From assembly GCA_038235275.1 (NCBI GenBank), contig JBBSUC010000020.1, positions 23,569-87,568 of the forward strand: a stretch of DNA of 64,000 nucleotides, in the 5' to 3' direction. The position numbers and the translations under genes are program-made. Source of the stretch: Persicitalea sp038235275. GTDB lineage: Bacteria > Bacteroidota > Bacteroidia > Cytophagales > Spirosomataceae. Shown piece after piece: positions 40,471-49,110 of this stretch (position 1 is its first letter; each line of letters starts with the position of its first letter). The notes under the pieces were generated by a model. It was not told the origin of the DNA. It ran no database searches and saw nothing but the letters and a program-made list of their open reading frames with translations.

Positions 40471-40726
40471 TCTTTTTTGCAGTCGTACTTTTGCTTAAAG
40501 ATTCAACAGCCTTAGCTGCTCTGGCCAAGGTCTTTGCGGAAATGGCAGGGTTGGTCTTGATCTTTGTGCCTTTGGATTCGGCAAACTCTCTCCTCAGCGT
40601 TCCCAATTTCTTGTCACTCCGAGCATCCGTTCCATCGGGATTTCGAATTGAGCCAGGATCCAGCCCTAGGCGTCTCTCGAGGTTTCCCACTTTAATGTCC
40701 GACCTTATTTGTCTTGCTTTGCCCAT
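40454..40726 (-). CDS. Small basic protein, partner of the TIR/NDT-like gene
   Basis: A 90-residue, lysine/arginine-rich protein: MGKARQIRSDIKVGNLERRLG, a middle part NPDGTDARSDKKLGTLRREF, and a C-terminal TLARAAKAVESLSKSTTAKK. The composition suggests a nucleic-acid-binding or regulatory role, but no family is recognised. Its 3' end overlaps the start of the 213-residue gene by 17 bp, the arrangement of translationally coupled two-gene systems. Confidence 0.6.
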   Translation of the reverse strand: MGKARQIRSDIKVGNLERRLGLDPGSIRNPDGTDARSDKKLGTLRREFAESKGTKIKTNPAISAKTLARAAKAVESLSKSTTAKKNGNRK

Positions 40727-41107
40727 TTTATGAAAAATTCAAGTGTTTCACGTTTTCAAAACGCATTGATCCTGCAATATCTGAAATTTCAGCCAGATTT
40801 TTTACTTCGGTGAACCCTTTCCGTAACTCCGTAAAACCCAAGTCAACCCACCACAAGTACCACGAAACCCAATACTGCCTCCCCGAATGCTCCCCCCAAA
40901 TAAGCTTTGTCCAACTCTTTCTGAGATATCGGACTGAACGAAGACACGGCTTGGATAATGATGTAGCAAATTAGCCCAAAATCAGCCAAGGCAAATACGT
41001 CACAGTAAAAATAAAAGAGGCGTGTTTTCTTCCGCCAACGCCGTGAATATAGCCTTTTTTGCTAAGTTTGCCGCTTGAAACACCAAAGTTTATACTAAGC
41101 TAACCAT
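40727..41107. other. Intergenic region with a possible gene relic
   Basis: 381 bp without a gene having a normal start. On the minus strand an open stretch ending at a TGA near 40844 reads VFALADFGLICYIIIQAV and later AYLGGAFGEAVLGFVVLVVG, which looks like two membrane helices, but it has no ATG. The next frame (FTELRKGFTEVKNLAEISDI, then RFENVKHLNFS) ends near 40732. Together they may be a frameshifted relic. Confidence 0.3.
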
Positions 41108-42517
41108 ATGAAAAAAAATATTACCCTTGTTATCTGGGGTCTGGTCACGGTGGCGGCCGTGGCGACTTTCCTCGACGGATACGATCTGATTGCCATCCCT
41201 GATGGCGTATTGCTGACGCTGCGCTGGCTGGCCATTGCCGGGCTATTGGTGTACGCTTTCATCAAGCGCAATCTCACGACTTCTATCCTGGTGGCGATGG
41301 TAGTCGGCGTCGAAATAGGTTACGATTTCCCGGAGACGGCTATCAACCTGCACTTTCTGCGGCAGATTTTTCTCAAAATGATCAAGACGATCATCGCGCC
41401 GCTGCTCTTTGCCACCCTCGTAGCGGGCATCGCCGGGCATTCCGACCTGAAACAGGTGGGACGCATGGGATGGAAATCGCTGGTGTATTTTGAAGTCGTA
41501 ACGACCGTTGCGCTGTTCATCGGCTTGTTTTTTGCCAACTGGTTCCAACCCGGCGCGGGCATTGTCGCCCCGGCGGACTTTGTGGGAACGTTACCCACCG
41601 TAGTCCCGCAGACCTGGCAGGACATCATCGTCCACGTCTTCCCCGAAAACCTGGCGAAGTCCATCTACGAAGGGGAAGTCTTGCAGGTGGTGGTGTTTAG
41701 CGTCATTTTTGGCGTAGCGCTGGCCATGCTACCAAAGGTGCAGAAAGACAAGTTCGTTTCCGGCGTGGAACTGCTGGCGGAGGTGATGTTTAAGTTTACC
41801 AATATCATCATGCTCTTTGCGCCCATTGGGGTGGGTGCGGCCATCGCCGAGACGGTCGGACACATGGGCATCGACGTACTGCGCAACCTGGCGATGCTAC
41901 TCGTAACGCTCTATTGCGCTCTGATCGCCTTTATCGTCCTGGTGCTAGTACCCGTGGCGCTAATTGCTAAGGTGCCGGTAATCAAATTCGCCAGGCAGAT
42001 CGCCGAACCCGTATCGATTGCCTTTGCCACGACCAGCTCGGAGGCGGCCCTGCCGAAAGCGATGGAGAAAATGGAGGCTTTCGGCGTGCCGCGCCAGATC
42101 GTTTCCTTCGTCATCCCGACGGGATACAGCTTCAACCTCGACGGCTCCACGCTCTACCTATCGTTGGCGACTATTTTCGTGGCCCAGGCGGCGGGCATCG
42201 ACTTTCCCATCGGCCAGCAAATCGCAATGGTGTTTATGTTGATGCTTACCAGCAAGGGCGTAGCGGGCATTCCCCGCGCTACGCTGGTAATTTTGCTGGG
42301 TTCGGTGGCTAATTTTGGCTTACCCGAATGGCCCGTCTTCCTCATCATGGGCATTGATGAATTGATGGACATGGCGCGAACTTCCGTCAACGTAATTGGT
42401 AATTGCCTGTCCACGACGGTCATTGCCCGCTGGGAAGGAGAGCTTGACGATGCGAAGATGCACGCTTCCGACCAGGTTCAGGATGAGCATATTGTAGAGG
42501 AAATGCTGGAGAATTAA
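41108..42517 (+). CDS. Dicarboxylate/amino acid:cation symporter (DAACS), paralogue 2
   Basis: A 469-residue transporter of the GltP/DctA fold with two extra N-terminal hydrophobic segments (LVIWGLVTVAAVATFLDGY and LLTLRWLAIAGLLVYAFI). Landmarks: FLRQIFLKMIKTIIAPLLFATLVAGI, AFATTSSEAALPKAMEKMEA, FVIPTGYSFNLDGSTLYL (the NLDGS version of the motif) and GIDELMDMARTSVNVIGN. The family imports C4-dicarboxylates or acidic amino acids. It belongs to a different subgroup from the symporter at 38134. It forms a single-gene unit ended by a strong terminator. Confidence 0.92.
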   Translation: MKKNITLVIWGLVTVAAVATFLDGYDLIAIPDGVLLTLRWLAIAGLLVYAFIKRNLTTSILVAMVVGVEIGYDFPETAINLHFLRQIFLKMIKTIIAPLLFATLVAGIAGHSDLKQVGRMGWKSLVYFEVVTTVALFIGLFFANWFQPGAGIVAPADFVGTLPTVVPQTWQDIIVHVFPENLAKSIYEGEVLQVVVFSVIFGVALAMLPKVQKDKFVSGVELLAEVMFKFTNIIMLFAPIGVGAAIAETVGHMGIDVLRNLAMLLVTLYCALIAFIVLVLVPVALIAKVPVIKFARQIAEPVSIAFATTSSEAALPKAMEKMEAFGVPRQIVSFVIPTGYSFNLDGSTLYLSLATIFVAQAAGIDFPIGQQIAMVFMLMLTSKGVAGIPRATLVILLGSVANFGLPEWPVFLIMGIDELMDMARTSVNVIGNCLSTTVIARWEGELDDAKMHASDQVQDEHIVEEMLEN

Positions 42518-42544
42518 AATCGAGAATCCACCTACGCAGACTAT

Positions 42545-42592
42545 AAAAACAGCCTCCACTGACATTCTCAAATGTCAGTGGAGGCTGTTTTT
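42545..42592. terminator. Bidirectional intrinsic terminator
   Basis: A 22-bp perfect stem around CTCA with A-run before and T-run after. It separates convergent genes ending at 42517 (+) and 42608 (-). Confidence 0.9.
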
Positions 42593-42607
42593 ATTTTAAA
42601 AAGAAGA

Positions 42608-43171
42608 TTAAGCTTGGCTCGTCTCCACCGTTTGTTTGCTAAACAACTCCACCATTGCCTTATTGAAAGCCGGAATGTCGTCCGGTTTGCGGCTCGTAAC
42701 GAGGCCGTCACTCGACACTACTTCCTCATCGACCCACTCGGCTCCGGCGTTTTTCAGGTCAGTTTGCAGGGAAGGGAAGGAGGTAAGCTTGCGTCCTTTC
42801 ACTACCTTAGCCTCGATGAGCATTTGCGGGCCGTGGCAAATAGATGCGACGGGCTTCCCGGCGTCAAAAAATGCTTTTACGAAAGCCACGGCATCTTTAT
42901 TGGTACGCAGCGAATCGGGGTTCATTACGCCACCGGGTAGCAGCAGGGCGTCGTAATAATCAGGACGGGCGCTTTCCAGCGGCACATCAACTTTAACGGT
43001 TTGTCCCCAGTCGGTGCTGTTCCAGGCTTTCACCTCGTCTTTTTCGGGAGAAATCACGTGGGTAGTCGCTCCCTGGGCATCCAGCATTTCGCGGGGTTTG
43101 GTCAGCTCCACTTGCTCAAAACCATCGGTCACTAGGATGGCTATTTTCATTTTATTCAGGCTATTTTCCAT
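42608..43171 (-). CDS. DJ-1/PfpI-family protein (general stress protein 18-like)
   Basis: A 187-residue class I glutamine-amidotransferase-like protein. It starts with KIAILVTDGFEQVEL, shows LLLPGGVMNPD, and has the nucleophile elbow ASICHGPQML with the conserved cysteine; the E in GFEQVE is the usual partner. Family members act as deglycases, chaperones or proteases in stress; the exact activity is uncertain. The ATG at 43171 is used; a start at 43150 (MKIAILV) is also possible. Confidence 0.92.
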   Translation of the reverse strand: MENSLNKMKIAILVTDGFEQVELTKPREMLDAQGATTHVISPEKDEVKAWNSTDWGQTVKVDVPLESARPDYYDALLLPGGVMNPDSLRTNKDAVAFVKAFFDAGKPVASICHGPQMLIEAKVVKGRKLTSFPSLQTDLKNAGAEWVDEEVVSSDGLVTSRKPDDIPAFNKAMVELFSKQTVETSQA

Positions 43172-43258
43172 GATTTTGTCGGTTGAATGGTTGGTGAATG
43201 CCGATGACAGTTAAAAATCACGTGCCATTGTAGATCAAAGCCCGTTGCGTTCCGGTGT

Positions 43259-44461
43259 TTAATCGACGTTCCCCTTCACTTTCAGGCCACTTGGAACACG
43301 CTCGGGAACGGTTTTGTCGAAATCGTCGTCGTTCAGCGTGTTTAAAAACTCCACAATTCGGGAAATGTCCTTGAAGTTGACGTTCATTCGCGTGGCGAGG
43401 GTGTCCATTTGTTCCGGCTTTACCTTGGGATTAGGAATTTTGCCGCCCGAAATATCCTCGTAGAATTGCAGTACCTGTTCCAGATTGGCAAATTTTCCGC
43501 TGTGCATATAAGGGGCCGTGTAACGCAGATTACGCAGGCTGGGCGTCCGAAAGGCGTAATCACCGTTGGCTCCCGCGTCGGATTCTGAGCGGTTTTTGGA
43601 ATCAGCAACGCCGAGTGTGTGGAGTTTGAAGTCGGAGAGCATGGGGCCGCTGTGGCATTTGGCGCAGCCCGTTTTTAAGAACAAATTCAGTCCGTCTTTT
43701 TCACTCAGCGAAAGTGCACCGCTATCACCGCGCATGTATTGGTCGAAGCGGGAATTGTTTGCAATGAGCGTGCGCTCGTAGGCAGCAATGGCTTTGCCGA
43801 GGGTTTTTTTGGTAACGGGTTGCGACTCCCCGGCGAAGACCGCCGCAAAGCGTTGCTGGTACTCGGGAATCTTCCTGATCCTATCCACGATCTCGGCCAG
43901 AACACCCTCTTCGGTCACGCCGTGGCCGCGCATTTCTTCCAGGGTCGCGATGGGGAGCAACGCCTGTTCTTCCAGACCTTTGGCCCGCAAATCCCAGAAC
44001 ATCGGAGCCGATTCGGCGTGGTAAGGCTCATGATTGGTGATGCCGTTGAAGGCAGTGTTCAACACGCTTTGCGAATTACGCTTGACGAAAGGAATATTAT
44101 TTGGGTCCTGAAACTGCCGCTTACTACCGTTGCCCATCCCGTTGACGCCGATAGACGTTTCCATGAATTCGGCGTAATTGAACTCCGGCTGGTGGCAGGT
44201 GGCGCAAGCCACGTCCTTGTTGCCCGATAGGATCGGATCGTAAAAAAGCAGTCGGCCCAGCGCCACTTTTTCCTCGCTTGTGGGGTTGTCCGTCGGATGC
44301 GTCACTTCGAGCGGCAAAGCACCCAGGTCGGCGAGGGTTTCAACGGTTTTCTTCAGCTTACTACCGTTGGGCTGTTCCGTACCCCCGCAGCCCGACAGCA
44401 AAAAAGAGGCTGTCAATAGGGGTAGATAAACGATTCTTCCGCTGAATGTCCGCTTGGTCAT
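43259..44461 (-). CDS. Di-haem cytochrome c peroxidase (MauG/CcpA type) lipoprotein
   Basis: A 400-residue periplasmic or outer-membrane-facing peroxidase. The signal ends in a lipobox (FLLSGC, C25). Two c-type haem sites are visible: CATCH at 86-90 and CAKCH at 266-270; RNSQSVLNTAFNG and FRTPSLRNLRYTAPYMHSG are typical of the family. It reduces H2O2 with electrons from a c-type cytochrome. It sits 102 bp downstream of the RIC gene, separated by a terminator-like hairpin, and may belong to the same oxidative/nitrosative stress group. Confidence 0.92.
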   Translation of the reverse strand: MTKRTFSGRIVYLPLLTASFLLSGCGGTEQPNGSKLKKTVETLADLGALPLEVTHPTDNPTSEEKVALGRLLFYDPILSGNKDVACATCHQPEFNYAEFMETSIGVNGMGNGSKRQFQDPNNIPFVKRNSQSVLNTAFNGITNHEPYHAESAPMFWDLRAKGLEEQALLPIATLEEMRGHGVTEEGVLAEIVDRIRKIPEYQQRFAAVFAGESQPVTKKTLGKAIAAYERTLIANNSRFDQYMRGDSGALSLSEKDGLNLFLKTGCAKCHSGPMLSDFKLHTLGVADSKNRSESDAGANGDYAFRTPSLRNLRYTAPYMHSGKFANLEQVLQFYEDISGGKIPNPKVKPEQMDTLATRMNVNFKDISRIVEFLNTLNDDDFDKTVPERVPSGLKVKGNVD

Positions 44462-44482
44462 GGATACTGTTTTTATAGCCAA

Positions 44483-44513
44483 ACGCTGTCAGGGTGTTGA
44501 ATCCTGACAGCGT
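44483..44513 (-). terminator. Hairpin terminator after RIC gene
   Basis: ACGCTGTCAGG and CCTGACAGCGT form an 11-bp perfect stem with a nine-base loop, about 50 bp after the RIC stop on the minus strand. The following T-run is weak. Confidence 0.6.
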
Positions 44514-44563
44514 CGATTTGGACGATAAATATAAGAATTAAACGATTGCGCATAGCAGTCGGT

Positions 44564-45307
44564 TTAAGCCATCTCCGAAGTGACCGGGGCCAGCTCTTTT
44601 TCCAATTCGATGGCACCGGGGAAAAGTATGTTGTTCTCCAGGTGGATGTGTTTGTGCAAATCCTGCTCGAACTCTTGCAAAAGATTGTAAGCCACGCGGT
44701 AGGTCGTGCAGCCGTCCGCCGGGACGGTATAGTGGTCGCTCAGCTCGGCGATTTTGGCGAAGCGATCGCCCTCGTCGGTATGCTCGTGCATCATCATCGC
44801 AATGGGATTTTGTACCGTGCCGTACATAGGCGCGGTGATTTCCCGGTCTTCGCGTTGAGCGTGCGCCATTTTTTTGACAAAAGGAAACAGCATCAGCTCC
44901 TCCTTCTTCATGTGCGTGGTCAGTTCACCGACCGACTGCGCGAATAACTCCCGGATTTCCAACAACTCGGGATGGCGTTCGCCGTGGACTACGCATAGTT
45001 TGTCGAGGTAAGCCAAAAGTTCGGGCATCTTGGCATTTACATAGCCGTGGTGGCGGGTCTCGATGTATTCGGCCAGTTGATCGAGGGGCCAGGCGGCGTA
45101 ATCGACTTCGGGGGTGGCATTCGCTTCCAAAACTGCGTTGATTTCGTCGCTGATTTGGTCGGGATCGAGATGGGCCGCTGCGCAGGCATCGCTCAGCGGA
45201 ATATTACCCTTGCAACAGAAGTCGATGTTGTTTTGCTGAAATACGGAAGCAGTACGCCAGTTTTTCGCCACGATAGATCCTACGGTTCCTTCTTTCAAAG
45301 TTTTCAT
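44564..45307 (-). CDS. ric: Iron-sulfur cluster repair di-iron protein (ScdA/YtfE/RIC)
   Basis: A 247-residue protein that restores Fe-S clusters damaged by nitric oxide or oxidants. The N-terminal ScdA_N domain shows FQQNNIDFCCKG with C31-C32; the hemerythrin-like domain carries the di-iron ligands in TRHHGYVNAKMP, HGERHPELLEI, HMKKEELMLFPF, MMMHEHTDEGDRF and DLHKHIHLENNILFP. The ATG at 45307 fits the family start; the frame open to 45430 would cover the upstream regulatory region. It is 126 bp downstream of an Rrf2-type regulator, its likely controller. Confidence 0.93.
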   Translation of the reverse strand: MKTLKEGTVGSIVAKNWRTASVFQQNNIDFCCKGNIPLSDACAAAHLDPDQISDEINAVLEANATPEVDYAAWPLDQLAEYIETRHHGYVNAKMPELLAYLDKLCVVHGERHPELLEIRELFAQSVGELTTHMKKEELMLFPFVKKMAHAQREDREITAPMYGTVQNPIAMMMHEHTDEGDRFAKIAELSDHYTVPADGCTTYRVAYNLLQEFEQDLHKHIHLENNILFPGAIELEKELAPVTSEMA

Positions 45308-45360
45308 AATTGGATGCTCATTTAGTTGACGGTTGGAAATTATTGAATTCGATTTTAAGA

Positions 45361-45390
45361 ATATTAATACCTTTTTATCTTTTATTATTT
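45361..45390. promoter_or_regulatory. Candidate Rrf2 site upstream of RIC gene
   Basis: The half-site TCTTTTATT and its flanks (plus strand about 45378-45386) repeat the string found upstream of the regulator gene, including the neighbouring AAGAATATT. The second half-site is degenerate (AATATTAAT). It suggests shared control of both genes. Confidence 0.4.
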
Positions 45391-45433
45391 CAGCACCCGT
45401 TATTGGTGCGCCATCCTGGTCGTCATTCAAAAT

Positions 45434-45871
45434 TTACCTTTCCTTGATATAACTCAAGCCCAAATTCAACTCCTCATTAAATTGCATGATCGTAGTGGAA
45501 TGCAGCATGATCGAGAGCTGATCACGTATTTTGGCAAATTCATTGTGAACCGGGCAGGGCTTGTTAGCCGAGCATTCTTTTAAACCTAGTCCGCAGCCCG
45601 TGAAGAGGCGATTCCCGTCCACGGCACTCACGATGTCGGCCAGCGTATTGTTGCGCGTTTCGGCATCGGTGTAAAAGCCCCCGGTTGGCCCCTTGGCCGA
45701 TTGAATCAGGCCGCGCTTGCTGAGGTCTTGCAGGATTTTTGCGATAAAAGGCTCCGGCGAGTCGATACCGGCGGCGATTTCCCTGATGCCCACCTTTCGG
45801 CCATGTTCCGATTTTTGGGCGATAAAGAAAACGGCCCGCAGGGCGTACTCACAAGTTTTGGAAAAAAACAT
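45434..45871 (-). CDS. Rrf2-family transcriptional regulator (NsrR/IscR-like)
   Basis: A 145-residue winged-helix regulator: MFFSKTCEYALRAVFFIA, recognition region PEPFIAKILQDLSKRGLIQS, GPTGGFY, and three cysteines C93, C100 and C106 in TGCGLGLKECSANKPCP, the pattern that holds a Fe-S cluster sensing NO or oxidants. The position upstream of the RIC gene supports an NsrR-like role. A palindrome AATAAAAGA-N8-TCTTTTATT lies in its own promoter, so autoregulation is likely. Confidence 0.92.
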   Translation of the reverse strand: MFFSKTCEYALRAVFFIAQKSEHGRKVGIREIAAGIDSPEPFIAKILQDLSKRGLIQSAKGPTGGFYTDAETRNNTLADIVSAVDGNRLFTGCGLGLKECSANKPCPVHNEFAKIRDQLSIMLHSTTIMQFNEELNLGLSYIKER

Positions 45872-45890
45872 CTTCTCTGGTTTGGTAAGA

Positions 45891-45940
45891 CAAAAGTAAG
45901 TCAGGCTCTTGGATAATAAAAGAGTTTTTTATCTTTTATT
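45891..45940 (-). promoter_or_regulatory. Rrf2-gene promoter with palindromic operator
   Basis: The complement of 45891-45898 reads TACTTTTG (TAnnTTTG -7 box). The perfect 9-bp inverted repeat AATAAAAGA / TCTTTTATT with an 8-bp spacer lies at 45915-45940, over the expected -33 position, as expected for repression. The flank holds AGAAATATTCTTAA, partly shared with the region before the RIC gene. Confidence 0.6.
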
Positions 45941-45990
45941 AGAAATATTCTTAAATACTGGAAATGCACACGAACAAAGAAAATTAAAAA

Positions 45991-46019
45991 AGGGCGAAAC
46001 CCAATTAAGGATTTGCCCT
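45991..46019 (-). terminator. Terminator of clpB
   Basis: On the minus strand AGGGCAAATCC, a short loop and GGGTTTCGCCCT form an imperfect stem followed by TTTTTTAATTTTC, 22 bp after the clpB stop. Confidence 0.7.
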
Positions 46020-46040
46020 AAATAATTATCAATCAATAAA

Positions 46041-48647
46041 TTAAATCTCCACGTCGCCGCCGATATTTTCGAAGGCGATTTCTCCAGCGTCGTTCAACTC
46101 CATCATAATGACGGCGTCTTTGGCGACTTGTCCGCTGAGAATTCCTTTGGACAGTTCATTGAGGATACTGCGTTGCAGCACTCTTTTGAGTGGCCGGGCG
46201 CCGAAAGCCGGGTCGAAGCCATCCTCGCCGAGTTTGCTTAGTGCCTCATCGGTAGCGTCGAGCGTGACGCCCTGCTCGGCCAGCATTTTCTGGATGCCCT
46301 TGAACTGGATGTCTACAATCTTGCGGATGTTGTCGCGGCTCAACGGCTCGAAGAGAACGATTTCGTCGATCCGGTTCAGGAACTCGGGCCGCACGGAGGC
46401 TTTCAGCAATTCCAACACGGCTTGCTTGGTTTCCTCGATAATCAGGCTGTGGTTCCAGCCCTCATCCTCGGCGAATTTCTCCTGAATGATATGACTACCC
46501 ATGTTGGAGGTCATAATGATAATCGTGTTTTTAAAATTGGCGGTCCGGCCCTTATTATCGGTTAAGCGGCCCTCGTCCAATACTTGCAGAAGGATGTTCC
46601 ATACGTCGGGATGCGCCTTCTCAATTTCGTCCAACAGAATGACGCTGTACGGCTTGCGGCGTACGGCCTCGGTCAGTTGACCGCCTTCGTCGTAGCCCAC
46701 ATAGCCGGGAGGGGCCCCCACCAAGCGGCTTACGGCGTGGCGTTCCTGGTATTCGCTCATGTCGATGCGCACGATAGCGTTCTCGTCGTTGAACAGGTAC
46801 TCGGCCAGCGTCTTGGCCAACTCGGTTTTACCCACACCCGTCGGACCCAGGAACAGGAAACTGCCGATGGGCTTTTTGGCGTCCTGTAAGCCCGCGCGAC
46901 TACGGCGCACAGCATCGGAAACGACTTCGATGGCTTCGTTTTGGCCAGCCACGCGCTGGTGCAGGCGATCTTCCAGGTGGAGGAGTTTCTCGCGGTCGCT
47001 TTGCAGCATTTTCTGGACGGGAATTCCCGTCCACTTTGCCACGACTTCGGCAATGTCCTCCGCGCCAATTTCTTCCTGCATCAGGCGGCGATCGCCTTCG
47101 GATTTTTGCAACTTGTCAAGTTTAGCCTGCGCCTCGGGAATGCGGCCGTAGCGAATCTCGGCCACCTTACCGAAGTCGCCGGAGCGTTCGGCCTGCTCGG
47201 CTTCCAATTTCATTTGGTCGAGAGATTCTTTAAGTCCGCGAATCTCGTTTACAACACCTTTCTCGTTTTCCCACTCGGCTTTTAGGGCGTCGCGATCTTC
47301 GCTGAGATCGGCAATCTCCTTGTTTAGGACGGTTTCCTTATCCTTATTATCCTCGCGGCGGATGGCCTCGCGCTCGATCTCCAACTGCATAATGCGACGG
47401 TTCAACTCGTCGAGTTCTTCTGGGACACTGTCCATTTCGAGCCGCAGTTTGGAGGCGGCTTCGTCCATAAGGTCGATAGCCTTGTCGGGCAGGAAGCGGT
47501 CGCTAATGTAGCGGTTGGAAAGCTCCACGGCGGCAATCACGGCGTCGTCCTGCACCCGCACGCCGTGGTGCAGCTCGTACTTGTCCTTAATGCCACGCAG
47601 AATACTGATGGCGTCGGCCACGGAGGGTTCATCCACTACCACCACCTGGAAACGTCGTTCCAACGCTTTGTCCTTCTCCATGTACTTTTGGTACTCCTTC
47701 AAAGTTGTGGCCCCAATGGCGTGGAGTTCACCCCGCGCCAAAGCAGGTTTCAGCAGGTTGGCGGCGTCCATGGCACTCTCGCCACCAGCGCCGGCCCCGA
47801 TGAGCGTGTGGATTTCGTCGATGAACAAAACAATTTCGCCATCGGAATCGGTCACTTCTTTAATGACCGATTTCAAGCGTTCCTCGAATTCGCCTTTGTA
47901 CTTGGCCCCCGCAATGAGTAGGCCCATGTCGAGGGAGACGATGATTTTTGATTTCAAATTTTCGGGAACATCGCCCTGCACGATGCGCTGGGCGAGACCT
48001 TCCACGATGGCGGTTTTACCGACGCCCGGCTCGCCGATCAGGATCGGGTTGTTCTTGGTGCGGCGGCTCAGGATTTGCAGCACGCGGCGGATTTCCTCGT
48101 CGCGGCCAATCACGGGGTCAATTTTTCCGGCTTGCGCCAGTTCATTCAGATTTTTGCTGTAGCGTTCCAGGGAACGGTACTTGGTTTCGGCGTTTTGATC
48201 TTTCACGGGATTATCTTTTCCTCTAAGTTCTTTGATGGCTTCTTTTAATTCTTTTTCCTTGAATCCGGCGTCCTTCATCAATCTGGCGACGGAATCCTTA
48301 CCGCCCAAAAACCCCAATAGCATCAGTTCGATGCTTACGAACTCGTCGCCGAATTCTTTTAAGTAGGTCTGGGATTTATTGAGCGCATTTGTCAGGTCGG
48401 TACCCACGTAAGTTTGTCCGCCGCTGACTTTGGGATATCCTTTCACGATGGCTTCCAGGGCCTGCGTGAGGGCGGCTTGATTCACGCCCAACTTGTTCAT
48501 CAGGAAGGTGGAGGTATTGACGTCTTCCTGTAAAATGGCCTGTAGCGCGTGACCGGTTTCGACGGCCTGCTGCTGGTTAGCCTGAGCGACTTGCAAGGCT
48601 TTCTGGATCACTTCCTGTGCCTTGATAGTATATTGGTCGAAATTCAT
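46041..48647 (-). CDS. clpB: ATP-dependent disaggregase ClpB
   Basis: An 868-residue Hsp100 chaperone that resolves protein aggregates with DnaK. Order: N-terminal Clp repeats (MNFDQYTIKAQEVIQKALQ), AAA1 with Walker A GEPGVGKTAIVEG and GAGAGGESAMDAANLLKPAL, the coiled-coil middle domain (about 400-530) that marks ClpB rather than ClpA/C, and AAA2 with GPTGVGKTELAKTL, MSEYQERHAVSRLVGAPPGY and DEIEKAHPDVWN. No CIRCE element was found upstream. It is transcribed alone. Confidence 0.97.
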   Translation of the reverse strand: MNFDQYTIKAQEVIQKALQVAQANQQQAVETGHALQAILQEDVNTSTFLMNKLGVNQAALTQALEAIVKGYPKVSGGQTYVGTDLTNALNKSQTYLKEFGDEFVSIELMLLGFLGGKDSVARLMKDAGFKEKELKEAIKELRGKDNPVKDQNAETKYRSLERYSKNLNELAQAGKIDPVIGRDEEIRRVLQILSRRTKNNPILIGEPGVGKTAIVEGLAQRIVQGDVPENLKSKIIVSLDMGLLIAGAKYKGEFEERLKSVIKEVTDSDGEIVLFIDEIHTLIGAGAGGESAMDAANLLKPALARGELHAIGATTLKEYQKYMEKDKALERRFQVVVVDEPSVADAISILRGIKDKYELHHGVRVQDDAVIAAVELSNRYISDRFLPDKAIDLMDEAASKLRLEMDSVPEELDELNRRIMQLEIEREAIRREDNKDKETVLNKEIADLSEDRDALKAEWENEKGVVNEIRGLKESLDQMKLEAEQAERSGDFGKVAEIRYGRIPEAQAKLDKLQKSEGDRRLMQEEIGAEDIAEVVAKWTGIPVQKMLQSDREKLLHLEDRLHQRVAGQNEAIEVVSDAVRRSRAGLQDAKKPIGSFLFLGPTGVGKTELAKTLAEYLFNDENAIVRIDMSEYQERHAVSRLVGAPPGYVGYDEGGQLTEAVRRKPYSVILLDEIEKAHPDVWNILLQVLDEGRLTDNKGRTANFKNTIIIMTSNMGSHIIQEKFAEDEGWNHSLIIEETKQAVLELLKASVRPEFLNRIDEIVLFEPLSRDNIRKIVDIQFKGIQKMLAEQGVTLDATDEALSKLGEDGFDPAFGARPLKRVLQRSILNELSKGILSGQVAKDAVIMMELNDAGEIAFENIGGDVEI

Positions 48648-49110
48648 AATTATCTCTTTGATTCTTCAATAAGCAGTTGGTATTGAAGTGCTGAAAAGCA
48701 CATACCGACCAATGATTTCGGAAAGAATGTCTTGGTATGCCCCTTTTTTTCTACAATCTATGCCAAAACGACATAGACTGGTATACGCAGAACTGTCCAA
48801 TTCTATGTTTTTGCTGAACTCGGTAAATCTGATGTCACGCAACGGTCATTAGACACCTAACGTAGATGGATTGGAGAAAATAAAGAATTACAAGGAATAA
48901 AATTGTATTATTTGGAGAGCGTACATAAAGGGCCAACCTTTGTGCAAGATAGGATTTGTAAGGCGGCGATCAGGGATTCCGGAATTTGTCAAATTCAGCG
49001 ATTTTAAGATTGAAGAGCTGGTACGAATGTTACTATTGTACTCAATAACTGCAATATTTCATCGTATGGCGGTTCTTACTGAATATCCTTTACAGTTTTA
49101 ATCGAACGTT
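48648..49110. other. Long divergent intergenic region
   Basis: 463 bp between clpB (-) and the esterase gene (+). A CTATGCCAAAACGACATAG imperfect palindrome lies at about 48758-48776 and might be part of heat-shock control; two GGTATGC/GGTATAC strings flank it. No gene longer than about 25 codons looks credible. Confidence 0.45.

Noticed and set aside
47515..48162. 215-codon plus-strand ORF
   Set aside because: It is the mirror of clpB; the composition is serine-rich and unlike a protein, and clpB is unmistakable.
48648..48720. CIRCE heat-shock operator for clpB
   Set aside because: No TTAGCACTC-N9-GAGTGCTAA repeat is present; only a weak CTATG/CATAG palindrome is found further away.
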